Shown here: piece after piece, positions 17,846 to 26,007 of the stretch
How positions within the stretch are numbered: position 1 is the first letter of the stretch
Layout of the letters: each line of letters opens with the position of its first letter
From: Amycolatopsis sacchari
Lineage (GTDB): Bacteria; Actinomycetota; Actinomycetes; Mycobacteriales; Pseudonocardiaceae
DNA length: 64,000 nucleotides
Reading direction: 5' to 3'
Assembly (NCBI RefSeq): GCF_900114035.1
Contig: NZ_FORP01000018.1
Coordinates: 62,001 to 126,000, forward strand
Notes under the pieces: model-generated
Databases searched by the model: none
What the model was told of the DNA's origin: nothing
What the model saw: the letters and a program-made list of their open reading frames with translations, nothing else
Position numbers and translations under genes: made by a program

Positions 17846-19300
17846 GTGGAAGAGGAGTACCCCGCCGAGCTGTCCAGCGGCGACAACTTCGTGGCCGGGC
17901 CTCTGCCCGACGACCCCGCGGACGTCGACCCCGTCGACCTCGAGGAGACCGAGCGGCAGGCCCGCCAGGAGCTGCTGAAGGTCGAGGCCGAGCTGAACAC
18001 GCGCTGGCCGGAGACGAAGATCGAGCCCTCGCTCGACCGCATCCGCGCGCTCGCGACCGTCCTGGGCGACCCGCAGAAGTCCTACCCGGTGCTGCACGTG
18101 GCGGGCACCAACGGCAAGGGCTCCACGGTCCGCATGATCGACGCGCTGCTCACCAGGATGGGCCTGCGCGTAGGCCGGTACACGAGCCCCCACCTGCAGC
18201 TCGTCACCGAGCGCATCGCGCTGGACGGCGTCCCGATCCCGGCGTCGAAGTACGTCGACATCTACCACGACATCGCGCCGTACATCGCGATGGTGGACGG
18301 GGCCGGCGGGCCGCCGATGAGCAAGTTCGAGGTGCTCACCGGCATGGCCTTCGCCGCGTTCGCCGACGCGCCGGTCGAGGCCGCGGTGATCGAAACCGGC
18401 ATGGGCGGCCGCTGGGACGCCACGAACATCGCCGACGGCCAGGTCGCCGTGATCACCCCGGTCGGCATCGACCACGTCGAGTACCTGGGCGGTGACCTCG
18501 CGGGCATCGCGGGGGAGAAGGCCGGGATCATCAAGCCCGGCAGCGTCGCGGTGCTCGCCGAGCAGGACCCGGTGGCGCAGCGCGTGCTGCTGGAGCAGGT
18601 GGTCGAGGTCGACGCGACGGTCGCGCGCGCGGGCAGCGAGTTCGCCGTGCTGCGCCGGGAGATCGCCGTCGGCGGCCAGCTGCTCACGCTGCAGGGGCTC
18701 GGCGGGATCTACGACGAGATCTTCCTGCCGCTGCACGGTGCCCACCAGGCGCAGAACGCGGTGCTCGCGCTGGCCGCCGTCGAGGCGTTCTTCGGGGCGG
18801 GCAAGGACAGGCAGCTCGTGATCGAGGCGGTGCGCGAGGCGTTCGCCGAGGTCCAGACGCCGGGACGGCTGGAGCGCGTGCGTGCCGCGCCGACGGTGCT
18901 GATCGACGCCGCGCACAACCCGCACGGCGCCCGCGCCCTGGCCGCCACGATCAGCGAGGAGTTCGCCTTCCGGCGGCTGGCCGCGGTCGTCAGCGTGATG
19001 GGGGACAAGGACGCGCGGGGCATCCTCGAAGCGCTGGAACCGGTGGTTTCCGAGATCGTGGTGACCCGCAACAACTCCGAGCGCGCGATGCCGCTGGACG
19101 AGCTGAACGACCTCGCGTTGTCGATCTTCGGCGAGGACCGGGTCGTCGCCGAGCCCAGCCTGGACGCGGCCATCGAGACGGCCGTCGCGCTGGTCGAGGA
19201 GACCGACGACGAGCCGCTGGCCGGTGGCGGCGTGCTGGTGACCGGTTCGGTCGTGACCGCGGGTGAGGCGAGGACTTTGTTCGGAAAGGAACCCGCGTGA
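17846..19300 (+). CDS. folC: Bifunctional folylpolyglutamate synthase/dihydrofolate synthase
   Basis: 484 residues. Adds glutamates to (dihydro)folate; Mur-ligase-like fold. The P-loop is HVAGTNGKGSTVRM, followed by RVGRYTSPHLQLVTERIALDG, the catalytic block GMGGRWDATNIADGQVAVITPVGIDHVEYLG, EKAGIIKPG, and the C-terminal domain start LIDAAHNPHGARALA. The first 45 residues are an acidic extension seen in actinobacterial FolC. DUF4233 follows with a 4-nt overlap, as in Mycobacterium, but valS is not upstream here. Confidence 0.95.
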   Translation: MEEEYPAELSSGDNFVAGPLPDDPADVDPVDLEETERQARQELLKVEAELNTRWPETKIEPSLDRIRALATVLGDPQKSYPVLHVAGTNGKGSTVRMIDALLTRMGLRVGRYTSPHLQLVTERIALDGVPIPASKYVDIYHDIAPYIAMVDGAGGPPMSKFEVLTGMAFAAFADAPVEAAVIETGMGGRWDATNIADGQVAVITPVGIDHVEYLGGDLAGIAGEKAGIIKPGSVAVLAEQDPVAQRVLLEQVVEVDATVARAGSEFAVLRREIAVGGQLLTLQGLGGIYDEIFLPLHGAHQAQNAVLALAAVEAFFGAGKDRQLVIEAVREAFAEVQTPGRLERVRAAPTVLIDAAHNPHGARALAATISEEFAFRRLAAVVSVMGDKDARGILEALEPVVSEIVVTRNNSERAMPLDELNDLALSIFGEDRVVAEPSLDAAIETAVALVEETDDEPLAGGGVLVTGSVVTAGEARTLFGKEPA

Positions 19301-19701
19301 GCGACGCACCGCAGGAGGGCGCCGTCAAGCCGCCCGCGAAGGACCCGATGAAGTCCTTCCGCGGGGTGATGGCCGGCACGCTCGTGTGCGAGGCCATCAC
19401 CGTCGGACTGGCGCTGCCGGTCGTCGCGCGGCTCGGCGGTGGTGTCGGCACGGTCAAGGGCTGGGCGGTGATCGCCATCGCGATCCTGCTGCTGGTGGCC
19501 TGCGGGTTCGTCCGGCGGCCGTGGATCGGCGCGGTGATCGTGGTGCTGCAGCTGGCGTTGATCGCGTTCCTGTTCTCCATCACCGCGATCGGCGTGATCG
19601 GCCTGCTGTTCCTCGCGTTCTGGCTGTGGGCGTTCTGGCTGCGCCGCGACGTGGCCCGGCGCATGGCGGCCGGGACCTTGCCTAGCCAGCAACAGCGGTG
19701 A
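19297..19701 (+). CDS. DUF4233 domain-containing membrane protein
   Basis: 134 residues, four hydrophobic helices at about 26-46, 55-72, 76-95 and 97-115. The motif KSFRGVMAGTLVCEAITVGLALPVVARLGGG near the N-terminus is the DUF4233 signature. In mycobacteria the homologue lies between folC and ndk; here it overlaps folC (GTGA) but ndk is 3.8 kb away. Its 3' end overlaps the convergent monooxygenase by 20 nt. Function unknown. Confidence 0.85.
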   Translation: MSDAPQEGAVKPPAKDPMKSFRGVMAGTLVCEAITVGLALPVVARLGGGVGTVKGWAVIAIAILLLVACGFVRRPWIGAVIVVLQLALIAFLFSITAIGVIGLLFLAFWLWAFWLRRDVARRMAAGTLPSQQQR

Positions 19702-21184
19702 CGGCGCCGAACCACGTCCGCAACGCCTCGTCGAGCCCGCTCCCGCCGGCCCACGCCACGTAGCCGTCGGGACGCACGAGCACCGCGGGCGCGGGCGGCT
19801 CGGGGGTCTCGGCGCGCAGGTGGTCCACGCGGTCCCGCCACGGCTCGACCGCTTCACCGAACTCACCGGTGAAGTCCAGCAGCACCGCGCGCCCGGCCCG
19901 CATCACCTCGCCGACCCGCGTCGTGCCCAGCGGCAGGTCGGGCATCCACCGGCCGAGCAGCGGATGCGGGGCCGCGGACATCTCGTACCGCACGTCGGCG
20001 CCCGCAAGGAGTTCCGCGATCCGGCGCCGCACGACGTCCTCGTCGAGCAGCTCGCCGAAGATCTGCCGCACCGCGCGCACGTCCTCGCCGGGCGAGAGCA
20101 GCGCCACCTGCGCCACGGTGTGCAGCAGCACGCGGCGGCCGACCGGGTGCCGTTCGCGGTGGTAGGTGTCGAGCAGCCCGTCCGGGGCCCAGCCCCCCAG
20201 TTCCGCGGCGAGCTTCCAGGCCAGGTTCAGCCCGTCCTGCAGCCCCAGGTTCAGCCCCGGTCCGCCGAACGACGGGTGCACGTGCGCGGCGTCGCCGAAC
20301 AGCAGGACCCGGCCCTCGCGGTAGCGCTCCGCCTGCCGCGCGTTGCTGCCGGCCCGGCGCTTCCACTCCGCCGCGCCCGGCGCGGGTTCCACCACCACGT
20401 CCCGCCCGACGACCCGGCAGAAGGCGTCCCGCACCTCCTCGAACGTGACCGGCCCGTCGACCGCCGGCTGGTCCCATTCGGCGGAGCCGATGAAGTGCAC
20501 GCCCGGTTCGAACGACGCGAAGGCGAAGGCGCCGCGCGGAGTCCAGTGCCACTGGAGCGGCCGCACCCGTCCCTCGTCGGGCACCTCGAGCTCGCCGGTT
20601 TCCGGCACGAGCCCCGGGTCGCGGATCACCACCAGCCCGGTGCGCGTGACGAACCGGTCGTCGGTGCTGCCGGGGAACCCGATGCCCGCCTGCTTCCGGA
20701 CCGTGCTGTGCGCCCCGTCGGCTCCCACGAGGAACCGCGTGCGCAGGCGCTGCCTGCCGGCAGGCGTCCGGACTTCGAGCGTGACGCCGTCGTCGTCCTG
20801 CTCGAACGACTCCAGCTCCCAGCCCCGCCGCACCGCCACGCCGAGTTCGGCGGCGTACGCGTCCAGGCGTTCCTCCAGCACCCGCTGCGGGATCGGCAAC
20901 GTGTAGAGCGGATTGCCCGCCACCGCACGCAGGTCGAGGCCGAACCCGGCGAACTGGTAGACCGGGGTCGGCGTGGGCGGGCCCGGTCGCCCCGAAAGCC
21001 GTTCGTACAGCCCGCGGTAGTCCATGGCCTGCACGACCCTGCCGACGAGCCCGTTGGCCTTCGGCTGGGTGCTGATCTCCGCAAGGCGTTCCAGGACGAG
21101 GGGTGTCACCCCGGCCCGGCGCAGTTCGCAAGCCAGGAACAGGCCGTTCGGCCCTCCGCCCGCGATGACGACGTCCGCGTTCAC
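19682..21184 (-). CDS. FAD-dependent aromatic/polyketide monooxygenase (group A)
   Basis: 500 residues. Dinucleotide-binding GXGXXG near the N-terminus (VVIAGGGPNGLFLACEL), the DG motif FLVGADGAHSTVRK and the GD motif VLLFGDAAHVHPSFGGPGLNLGLQDGLNLAWKL are all present. A thioredoxin-like C-terminal domain follows, as in PheA/TfdB, polyketide hydroxylases and rifampicin monooxygenase. It overlaps the tetR stop by 4 nt, so substrate-induced expression is likely. The role could be antibiotic inactivation or aromatic catabolism; the sequence alone does not decide. Confidence 0.87.
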   Translation of the reverse strand: MNADVVIAGGGPNGLFLACELRRAGVTPLVLERLAEISTQPKANGLVGRVVQAMDYRGLYERLSGRPGPPTPTPVYQFAGFGLDLRAVAGNPLYTLPIPQRVLEERLDAYAAELGVAVRRGWELESFEQDDDGVTLEVRTPAGRQRLRTRFLVGADGAHSTVRKQAGIGFPGSTDDRFVTRTGLVVIRDPGLVPETGELEVPDEGRVRPLQWHWTPRGAFAFASFEPGVHFIGSAEWDQPAVDGPVTFEEVRDAFCRVVGRDVVVEPAPGAAEWKRRAGSNARQAERYREGRVLLFGDAAHVHPSFGGPGLNLGLQDGLNLAWKLAAELGGWAPDGLLDTYHRERHPVGRRVLLHTVAQVALLSPGEDVRAVRQIFGELLDEDVVRRRIAELLAGADVRYEMSAAPHPLLGRWMPDLPLGTTRVGEVMRAGRAVLLDFTGEFGEAVEPWRDRVDHLRAETPEPPAPAVLVRPDGYVAWAGGSGLDEALRTWFGAVTAVAG

Positions 21185-21774
21185 GCTGTCTCCTTCCGCA
21201 GGCCCTCACGCAGTCCGGCGAGGGCCTCTCGCAGCAGCTCTTCGATGGATGAGGGCGGTTCGGCGCGCAGCCAGTGGTCGAGCGCGACCCGGGTGGCCAG
21301 GCTGACCGCGCCCGCGAGGAGCCTCGGGTACATGTCCCGCTCGGCGTCGGTGCCGGTCCGCTCCGCGATCGCCGCCGCCAGCTCCAGCTCGGCGGCCTGG
21401 TGGCTGCTGAGGAACTCCCCTTGCAGCGCCGGGTTCCGCAGGATCCGCTGGACCCCGGCGAGCCACGCGTCGGTGGGCGCGCCCGCGCCCGCGAACTGGG
21501 CCAGCACGGCGTTGCTCACCGCGTCCCACACCGGCTCGTCCGCGGGGCGCTCGCGCAGCAGTTCGGCCGCCCGGGTGGTGCGCTGCACGGCCCGCCAGAC
21601 GATCGCCTCTTGTTTGCTGCGGAAGTAATTGTTGAAGGTGCGCGGCGAGACGTTCGCCGCTGCGGCGATGTCCTCGACGAGCACGTGCTCCAACCCCCGT
21701 TCCACGGCCAGGCGCAGCGCCGCGTCGGACAGCGCCTGCCGGGTCTGCTGCTTCTTCTGCTCCCGCAACCCCAT
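21181..21774 (-). CDS. TetR family transcriptional regulator
   Basis: 197 residues. HTH in EDIAAAANVSPRTFNNYFRSKQEAI at about 34-58, a variable C-terminal ligand domain, and a C-terminal segment typical of the AcrR-like group. I choose ATG 21774 (MGLREQKKQQTRQAL): a promoter with TTGCGT, a 17-nt spacer and TACGGT (21782-21787) ends 7 nt upstream. The longer frame from 21810 would begin inside the operator. It is the first gene of an operon with the monooxygenase. Confidence 0.88.
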   Translation of the reverse strand: MGLREQKKQQTRQALSDAALRLAVERGLEHVLVEDIAAAANVSPRTFNNYFRSKQEAIVWRAVQRTTRAAELLRERPADEPVWDAVSNAVLAQFAGAGAPTDAWLAGVQRILRNPALQGEFLSSHQAAELELAAAIAERTGTDAERDMYPRLLAGAVSLATRVALDHWLRAEPPSSIEELLREALAGLREGLRKETA

Positions 21775-21795
21775 GACGCCCACCGTACCCAAAAC

Positions 21796-21810
21796 TTGCG
21801 TGACACGCAA
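21796..21810. promoter_or_regulatory. Perfect 15-bp palindrome, tetR operator
   Basis: TTGCGTG A CACGCAA: 7-bp arms around one base. The minus-strand TTGCGT is also the -35 of tetR, 17 nt before TACGGT. Occupancy would block tetR-monooxygenase transcription. The PhoD gene starts 86 bp to the right and might be affected too. Confidence 0.7.
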
Positions 21811-21895
21811 AATTGCTGATCACGAAAGTTTCTCGTTCATCCGGGGGACAGCGGGAGTTGGCCCGCGCGCCCCCGGCGCCGGATAGAAACCGGGC

Positions 21896-23443
21896 ATGAC
21901 CGAACAGACCCGCCGTTCCCTGCTCAGAACCGGCGCGCTCACCGCCGGCGCGCTGGCGGCCGGTGCGCTCGCCGCCCCGCAGGCGTTCGCCGCCGCCCCG
22001 CTCGTCCGCCGCGACCGGCCCGTGCTGACCCACGGCATCCAGTCCGGTGACGTCACCGCCGACTCCGCCATCGTCTGGACCCGCGCCGACCGCCCGTCCC
22101 GCATGGTCGTCGAGATCTCCCGCGACCCGTCCTTCCGCAACGCGCGCACGTACCGCGGCCCGCTGCTCACCCCCGACACCGGCGGCACGGGCAAGCTGCG
22201 CGTCAGCGGTCTGCCCGCGGGCACCGAGCTGCACTACCGCGTCACCGCCGAGGACGGCCGCGCCACGAGCGAGCCGCTGACCGGCCGGTTCCGCACGGTC
22301 CCGCTCGGCCGGTCCGACACGCGGATCCTGTGGTCCGGCGACGTCGTCGGCCAGGGCTGGGGGATCAACCCGGACATCGGCGGGATGACGCCGTACGCCG
22401 CGATGGCCGCCCGCCGGCCGGACCTGTTCCTGCACAGCGGCGACACCGTCTACTCCGACGGCCCGCTCACGGAGTCCGTCACGCTCCCCGACGGGCGGGT
22501 GTGGCACAACATCGTCACGCCGGAGAAGTCGAAGGTCGCCGAGACGCTCGACGAGTACCGCGGCCAGTTCGCGTACAACCTCCTCGACGAGAACGTGAAG
22601 GCGTTCGCGGCCGCCGTGCCCAGCTACGTGCAGTGGGACGACCACGAGGTCACCAACAACTGGTACCCCGGCGAGATCCTCGACCTGCCGCAGTACACCG
22701 AGAAGCGCGTCGACGTGCTCAAGCAGCGGGCGTTCCAGGCGTTCCACGAGTGGCAGCCGATCGACGCCAAGCGGGCCGTCGACGGGCGCGTGTACCGCAG
22801 CTTCCGCTACGGCAGGCACGTCGAGATCTTCGTGCTGGACATGCGGACCTACAAGGACGCCAACACCGCGGACCAGACCAGGCCGGGGCACATCCTGGGG
22901 GACCGGCAGGCGCGGTGGCTCGTCGACGGGCTCAACCGCAGCACGGCGACGTGGAAGATCGTGCAGGCCGACCTGCCCATCGGCCTGGTCGTGCCGGACG
23001 GCAGCGGGATCGAGGGCGTCGCGAACGCGCTGCCGGGCGCGCCCGCCGGCCGGGAGGCCGAGCTGGCCTGGGTGCTGCACCGGATCAGGAACGTGGTGAA
23101 CGTCGTGTGGCTGACCGCCGACGTGCACTACACCGCGGCACACCACTATTCGCCCGACCGCGCGGCGTTCGCCGATTTCTCGCCGTTCTGGGAATTCGTT
23201 TCCGGTCCGCTGCACGCCGGCGCGTTCGGCCCGAACACGCTCGATCCGACGTTCGGCCCGGAGGCGGTTTTCGTCCACGCCCCGCCCGCCGCGAACACTT
23301 CGCCGCTGGAGGGTTTCCAGCATTTCGGGGAGCTGAACGTGGACGGCGCCAGCGGCGCGCTGACCGTCGATCTCCGGGACGGGAAGGGCAGTTCACTGTG
23401 GTCGAAGACCCTCCGGCCCGAGCGGCCGGGACGGCATCAGTAG
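21896..23443 (+). CDS. PhoD-type alkaline phosphatase/phosphodiesterase, Tat-exported
   Basis: 515 residues. Twin-arginine signal TRRSLLRTGALTAGALAAGA with an AFA-type cleavage site near 31. A PhoD N-terminal domain follows (THGIQSGDVTADSAIVWTRAD), then the metal-binding core: WSGDVVGQ, LHSGDTVYSDG, WDDHEVTNN and, late, WLTADVHYTAAHHY. Enzymes of this family use Ca/Fe to hydrolyse phosphomono- and diesters outside the cell. A TAGAAA hexamer 6 nt before the ATG may be a leaderless -10. No Pho box was recognised. It separates the tetR operon from ndk. Confidence 0.9.
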   Translation: MTEQTRRSLLRTGALTAGALAAGALAAPQAFAAAPLVRRDRPVLTHGIQSGDVTADSAIVWTRADRPSRMVVEISRDPSFRNARTYRGPLLTPDTGGTGKLRVSGLPAGTELHYRVTAEDGRATSEPLTGRFRTVPLGRSDTRILWSGDVVGQGWGINPDIGGMTPYAAMAARRPDLFLHSGDTVYSDGPLTESVTLPDGRVWHNIVTPEKSKVAETLDEYRGQFAYNLLDENVKAFAAAVPSYVQWDDHEVTNNWYPGEILDLPQYTEKRVDVLKQRAFQAFHEWQPIDAKRAVDGRVYRSFRYGRHVEIFVLDMRTYKDANTADQTRPGHILGDRQARWLVDGLNRSTATWKIVQADLPIGLVVPDGSGIEGVANALPGAPAGREAELAWVLHRIRNVVNVVWLTADVHYTAAHHYSPDRAAFADFSPFWEFVSGPLHAGAFGPNTLDPTFGPEAVFVHAPPAANTSPLEGFQHFGELNVDGASGALTVDLRDGKGSSLWSKTLRPERPGRHQ

Positions 23444-23484
23444 GCTGCGCACACCGAGACAATTGATAAAGGAGCAACAGAGTC

Positions 23485-23895
23485 GTGAGTGAGCGCACGC
23501 TGGTCCTGGTCAAGCCCGATGGCGTGAAGCGCGGCCTCGTCGGTGAGGTCATTTCGCGGATCGAGCGGAAGGGCCTGACGCTGGCCGCACTGGAACTGCG
23601 CACCGTCGAGCGTTCGGTCGCCGAGGAGCACTACGCCGAGCACAAGGAGAAGCCGTTCTTCGGCGAGCTGCTGGAGTTCATCACCTCCGGGCCGGTCGTG
23701 GCGATCGCCGTCGAGGGGCCGCGGGCGATCACCGCCTTCCGCCAGCTCGCGGGCGGCACCGACCCCGTCGAGAAGGCCACCCCCGGCACCCTGCGCGGCG
23801 ACTTCGCGCTGGAGACCCAGTTCAACCTGGTGCACGGCTCGGACTCGCCGGAGTCGGCGGAGCGCGAGCTCAAGCTCTGGTTCCCCGACCTGTGA
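23485..23895 (+). CDS. ndk: Nucleoside-diphosphate kinase
   Basis: 136 residues, full length. Transfers the gamma phosphate between NTPs and NDPs through phospho-His117 (NLVHGSDS); N-terminal [17 protein letters not shown] and ALEGP-type AVEGPRAI segments are conserved. GTG 23485 is preceded by AAAGGAG at 23468-23474. A TAGGCT at 23441-23446, overlapping the PhoD stop, could be the -10 with a short leader. A strong hairpin terminates the gene. Confidence 0.97.
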   Translation: MSERTLVLVKPDGVKRGLVGEVISRIERKGLTLAALELRTVERSVAEEHYAEHKEKPFFGELLEFITSGPVVAIAVEGPRAITAFRQLAGGTDPVEKATPGTLRGDFALETQFNLVHGSDSPESAERELKLWFPDL

Positions 23896-23904
23896 GCCGC
23901 TAGG

Positions 23905-23936
23905 ACCGGCCCGGGGCCGTTGCGCCCCGGGCCGGT
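23905..23936 (+). terminator. ndk terminator hairpin
   Basis: ACCGGCCCGGGGC (23905-23917) pairs perfectly with 23924-23936 around a 6-nt loop, 9 nt after the ndk stop. No U tract. Confidence 0.8.
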
Positions 23937-23955
23937 TCCGGCCACCATTCCTCCC

Positions 23956-24708
23956 ATGACCGCCAGCGCCGGCGCCTCGCCCCGATCGGTGCTCGCCCGT
24001 GGGCTGTCGCTCCTCGACGCGTTCGAGGCGACCGACACCGAGCTGACGCTCGCGGAACTGGCCGAGCGCACGGGGTTGCCGAAGGCCACCGCGCACCGGC
24101 TGGCCGCCGAACTCGTCCGCTGGGGCGGCCTGGAGCGCGCGGGCCAGGGCTACCGCCTCGGCGTCAAGCTCTTCGAACTCGGCCAGCGCGCACCCCGCCG
24201 CCGTGACCTGCGGGAGGCCGCGCTGCCGTACCTGCAGGACCTGTACGAGTCCACGCACGAGAACATCCACCTCGCCGTTCCCGCGGGGCCGCACACGCTG
24301 TTCCTGGAGAAGGTGACGGGCCACCGCTCGACGCCCATCCTGTCGCGGGTCGGTTCACGCATGCCCGTGCACTGCACGGCCACCGGCAAGCTCTTCCTCG
24401 CGCTCGGGCCGCCCGGCTACTTCGCGAGGGTCGCCGCCGCGGGCCTGGCACGCAGGACACCCCGCACGATCGTCGCGCCGGGCCTGCTGCGCCGGGAGCT
24501 GGACCGCGTCTGCGAACGCGGCTACGGCGTCAACCGCGAGGAGTCCGAGGCGGGGGTCGCGGCGGTCGCCGCCCCGGTGTACGACGCGCGGCGCCACCTC
24601 CTCGCGGCCATCTCGATCACGGGCAGCGTGGAGCGCCTGGACCTCGACCGCCTGGCACCGGCGGTGCGCACGGCGGCCTTCGCGCTGTCGAGGGAGCTGG
24701 CGGGCTGA
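23956..24708 (+). CDS. IclR family transcriptional regulator
   Basis: 250 residues. Winged helix at about 10-70 (LARGLSLLDAFEATDTELTLAELAERTGLPKATAHRLAAELVRWGGLER) and the IclR effector domain after it (LHTLFLEKVTGHRST, PVHCTATGKLFLA, GYGVNREESEAGVAAVAAPVYD, the conserved end ISITG). ATG 23956 begins MTASAGASPRSVLARGL; the frame opens earlier but inside the ndk terminator. It is followed directly by remains of an alpha/beta hydrolase, which may once have been its target. Confidence 0.9.
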   Translation: MTASAGASPRSVLARGLSLLDAFEATDTELTLAELAERTGLPKATAHRLAAELVRWGGLERAGQGYRLGVKLFELGQRAPRRRDLREAALPYLQDLYESTHENIHLAVPAGPHTLFLEKVTGHRSTPILSRVGSRMPVHCTATGKLFLALGPPGYFARVAAAGLARRTPRTIVAPGLLRRELDRVCERGYGVNREESEAGVAAVAAPVYDARRHLLAAISITGSVERLDLDRLAPAVRTAAFALSRELAG

Positions 24709-25036
24709 CACCGCCTTCGTCAACGGCGGGAGCCGGTCCAGCCGCGTGTGGGACCCCCTGTGCGCCGAACTCGCCAGAACCGACGGCGTCCGGTTGTCCC
24801 CGCCCGGGTTCGGCGGGGACGTTCCCCCGGATGGCGCCGGGTGAACCGGTCGACCTCGTCGGGCCCGGCTTGGCCGCGGGCTGCCCGTCGCCGCGGCCCG
24901 TCCCGGCCTGGTGATCCTCGGCACCGAGGACCGGTTCGTCGATTCGGTCGGCATGCGGCGCCGCTTCGCCGCCCGCGCGGGAGCCGGTCCCGCGGCCCGG
25001 AAAACCTTGACCGCTTTCCGGGCAGCGATCCGGTAA
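24709..25036 (+). pseudogene. Decayed alpha/beta hydrolase remnant
   Basis: In one frame the strand reads FVNGGSRSSRVWDPLCAELA, then LSPPGFGGDVPPDGAG, a TGA stop at 24842-24844, about 20 unrelated-looking residues, then PGLVILGTEDRFVDS and a TAA at 25034-25036. The first part is the HGG/SxxVWDPL/PPGFG start of an alpha/beta hydrolase and the second is the strand with the acid residue (GTED). Some 150 residues, including the nucleophile serine, are missing, and there is no start codon. It follows iclR without a gap. Confidence 0.65.
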
Positions 25037-25064
25037 ACGGTTCGAAACTGTCGGTGCCTGCCCG

Positions 25065-25070
25065 TACTGT
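25065..25070 (+). promoter_or_regulatory. -10 element (TACTGT), leaderless promoter of ABC operon
   Basis: TACTGT, 7 nt before the GTG at 25078; TTCGAA (25041-25046) lies 18 nt upstream as a weak -35. No ribosome-binding site precedes the GTG. Confidence 0.55.
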
Positions 25071-25077
25071 GCTCGGC

Positions 25078-26007
25078 GTGGACGAAGCACCGAACATGGT
25101 CCAGGCCAAAGCGCTCGTGAAGCGCTTCGGCGGGTTCGAGGCCGTCCGGGGGATCGACGTCGAGGTGCGCCGCGGCGAGGCGTTCGGTTTCCTCGGCCCG
25201 AACGGCGCCGGCAAGTCCTCGACCATGCGCATGATCGCGTGCGTTTCGCCGCGCTCGGACGGGGATCTGCGGGTGCTGGGCATGGACCCGGACGTCGAGG
25301 GCCCGCGGATCCGCGCGCGGCTCGGCGTGGTGCCGCAGCAGGACAACCTGGACACGGAGCTGACGGTCCGGCAGAACCTCCAGGTGTACGCGCGTTACTT
25401 CGGGCTGTCGCGGGCGCGGGCGCGGAGCAAGGCCGACGAGCTGCTGGAGTTCGCGCAGCTGTCCGACCGGGCCGACGCGGAGGTCGATCCGTTGTCGGGC
25501 GGCATGAAACGGCGCCTGACCATCGCGCGCTCGCTGGTCAACGAGCCGGAGCTGCTGCTGCTCGACGAGCCGACGACGGGGCTGGACCCGCAGGCCCGCC
25601 ACCTGTTGTGGGACAGGCTGTTCCGGCTCAAGGCGCAGGGCGTCACGCTGATCGTCACGACGCACTACATGGATGAGGCCGAGCAGCTGTGCGACCGGCT
25701 CGTCGTCATGGACGCCGGGCGCATCGTCGCCGAGGGCTCGCCCGCCGAGCTGATCGCGCGGTACTCCACCCGTGAGGTGCTGGAGCTGCGTTTCCCGCCG
25801 GGGCAGGAGGTTCCGGCGGAGACGTTCGCCGATCTCGCCGAGCGGGTGGAAGCCCTGCCCGACCGCGTGCTGCTCTACACCGCGGCAGGGGAGTCGGCGC
25901 TGGAGCAGGTGCACGCACGGGGCTGGCGGCCGCTGTCGAGCCTGGTGCGGCGCAGCACGCTGGAGGACGTGTTCCTCCGGCTCACCGGCCGGACGTTGGT
26001 GGACTGA
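25078..26007 (+). CDS. ABC transporter ATP-binding protein (ABC-2 exporter, NodI/DrrA-like)
   Basis: 309 residues. Walker A GPNGAGKSS, Q-loop VVPQQDNLD, signature LSGGMKRRL, Walker B LLLLDEPTTGLD and the H-loop VTTHYMDEAE are intact. The C-terminal 80 residues (EVLELRFPPGQE to the end) form the accessory domain of the drug-exporter group, ending LEDVFLRLTGRTL. GTG 25078 gives MDEAPNMVQAKALVKRFGG and fits the leaderless promoter. Two permease genes follow with a 1-nt overlap and a 1-nt gap, so the three form a heterodimeric-permease exporter of unknown substrate. Confidence 0.92.
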   Translation: MDEAPNMVQAKALVKRFGGFEAVRGIDVEVRRGEAFGFLGPNGAGKSSTMRMIACVSPRSDGDLRVLGMDPDVEGPRIRARLGVVPQQDNLDTELTVRQNLQVYARYFGLSRARARSKADELLEFAQLSDRADAEVDPLSGGMKRRLTIARSLVNEPELLLLDEPTTGLDPQARHLLWDRLFRLKAQGVTLIVTTHYMDEAEQLCDRLVVMDAGRIVAEGSPAELIARYSTREVLELRFPPGQEVPAETFADLAERVEALPDRVLLYTAAGESALEQVHARGWRPLSSLVRRSTLEDVFLRLTGRTLVD

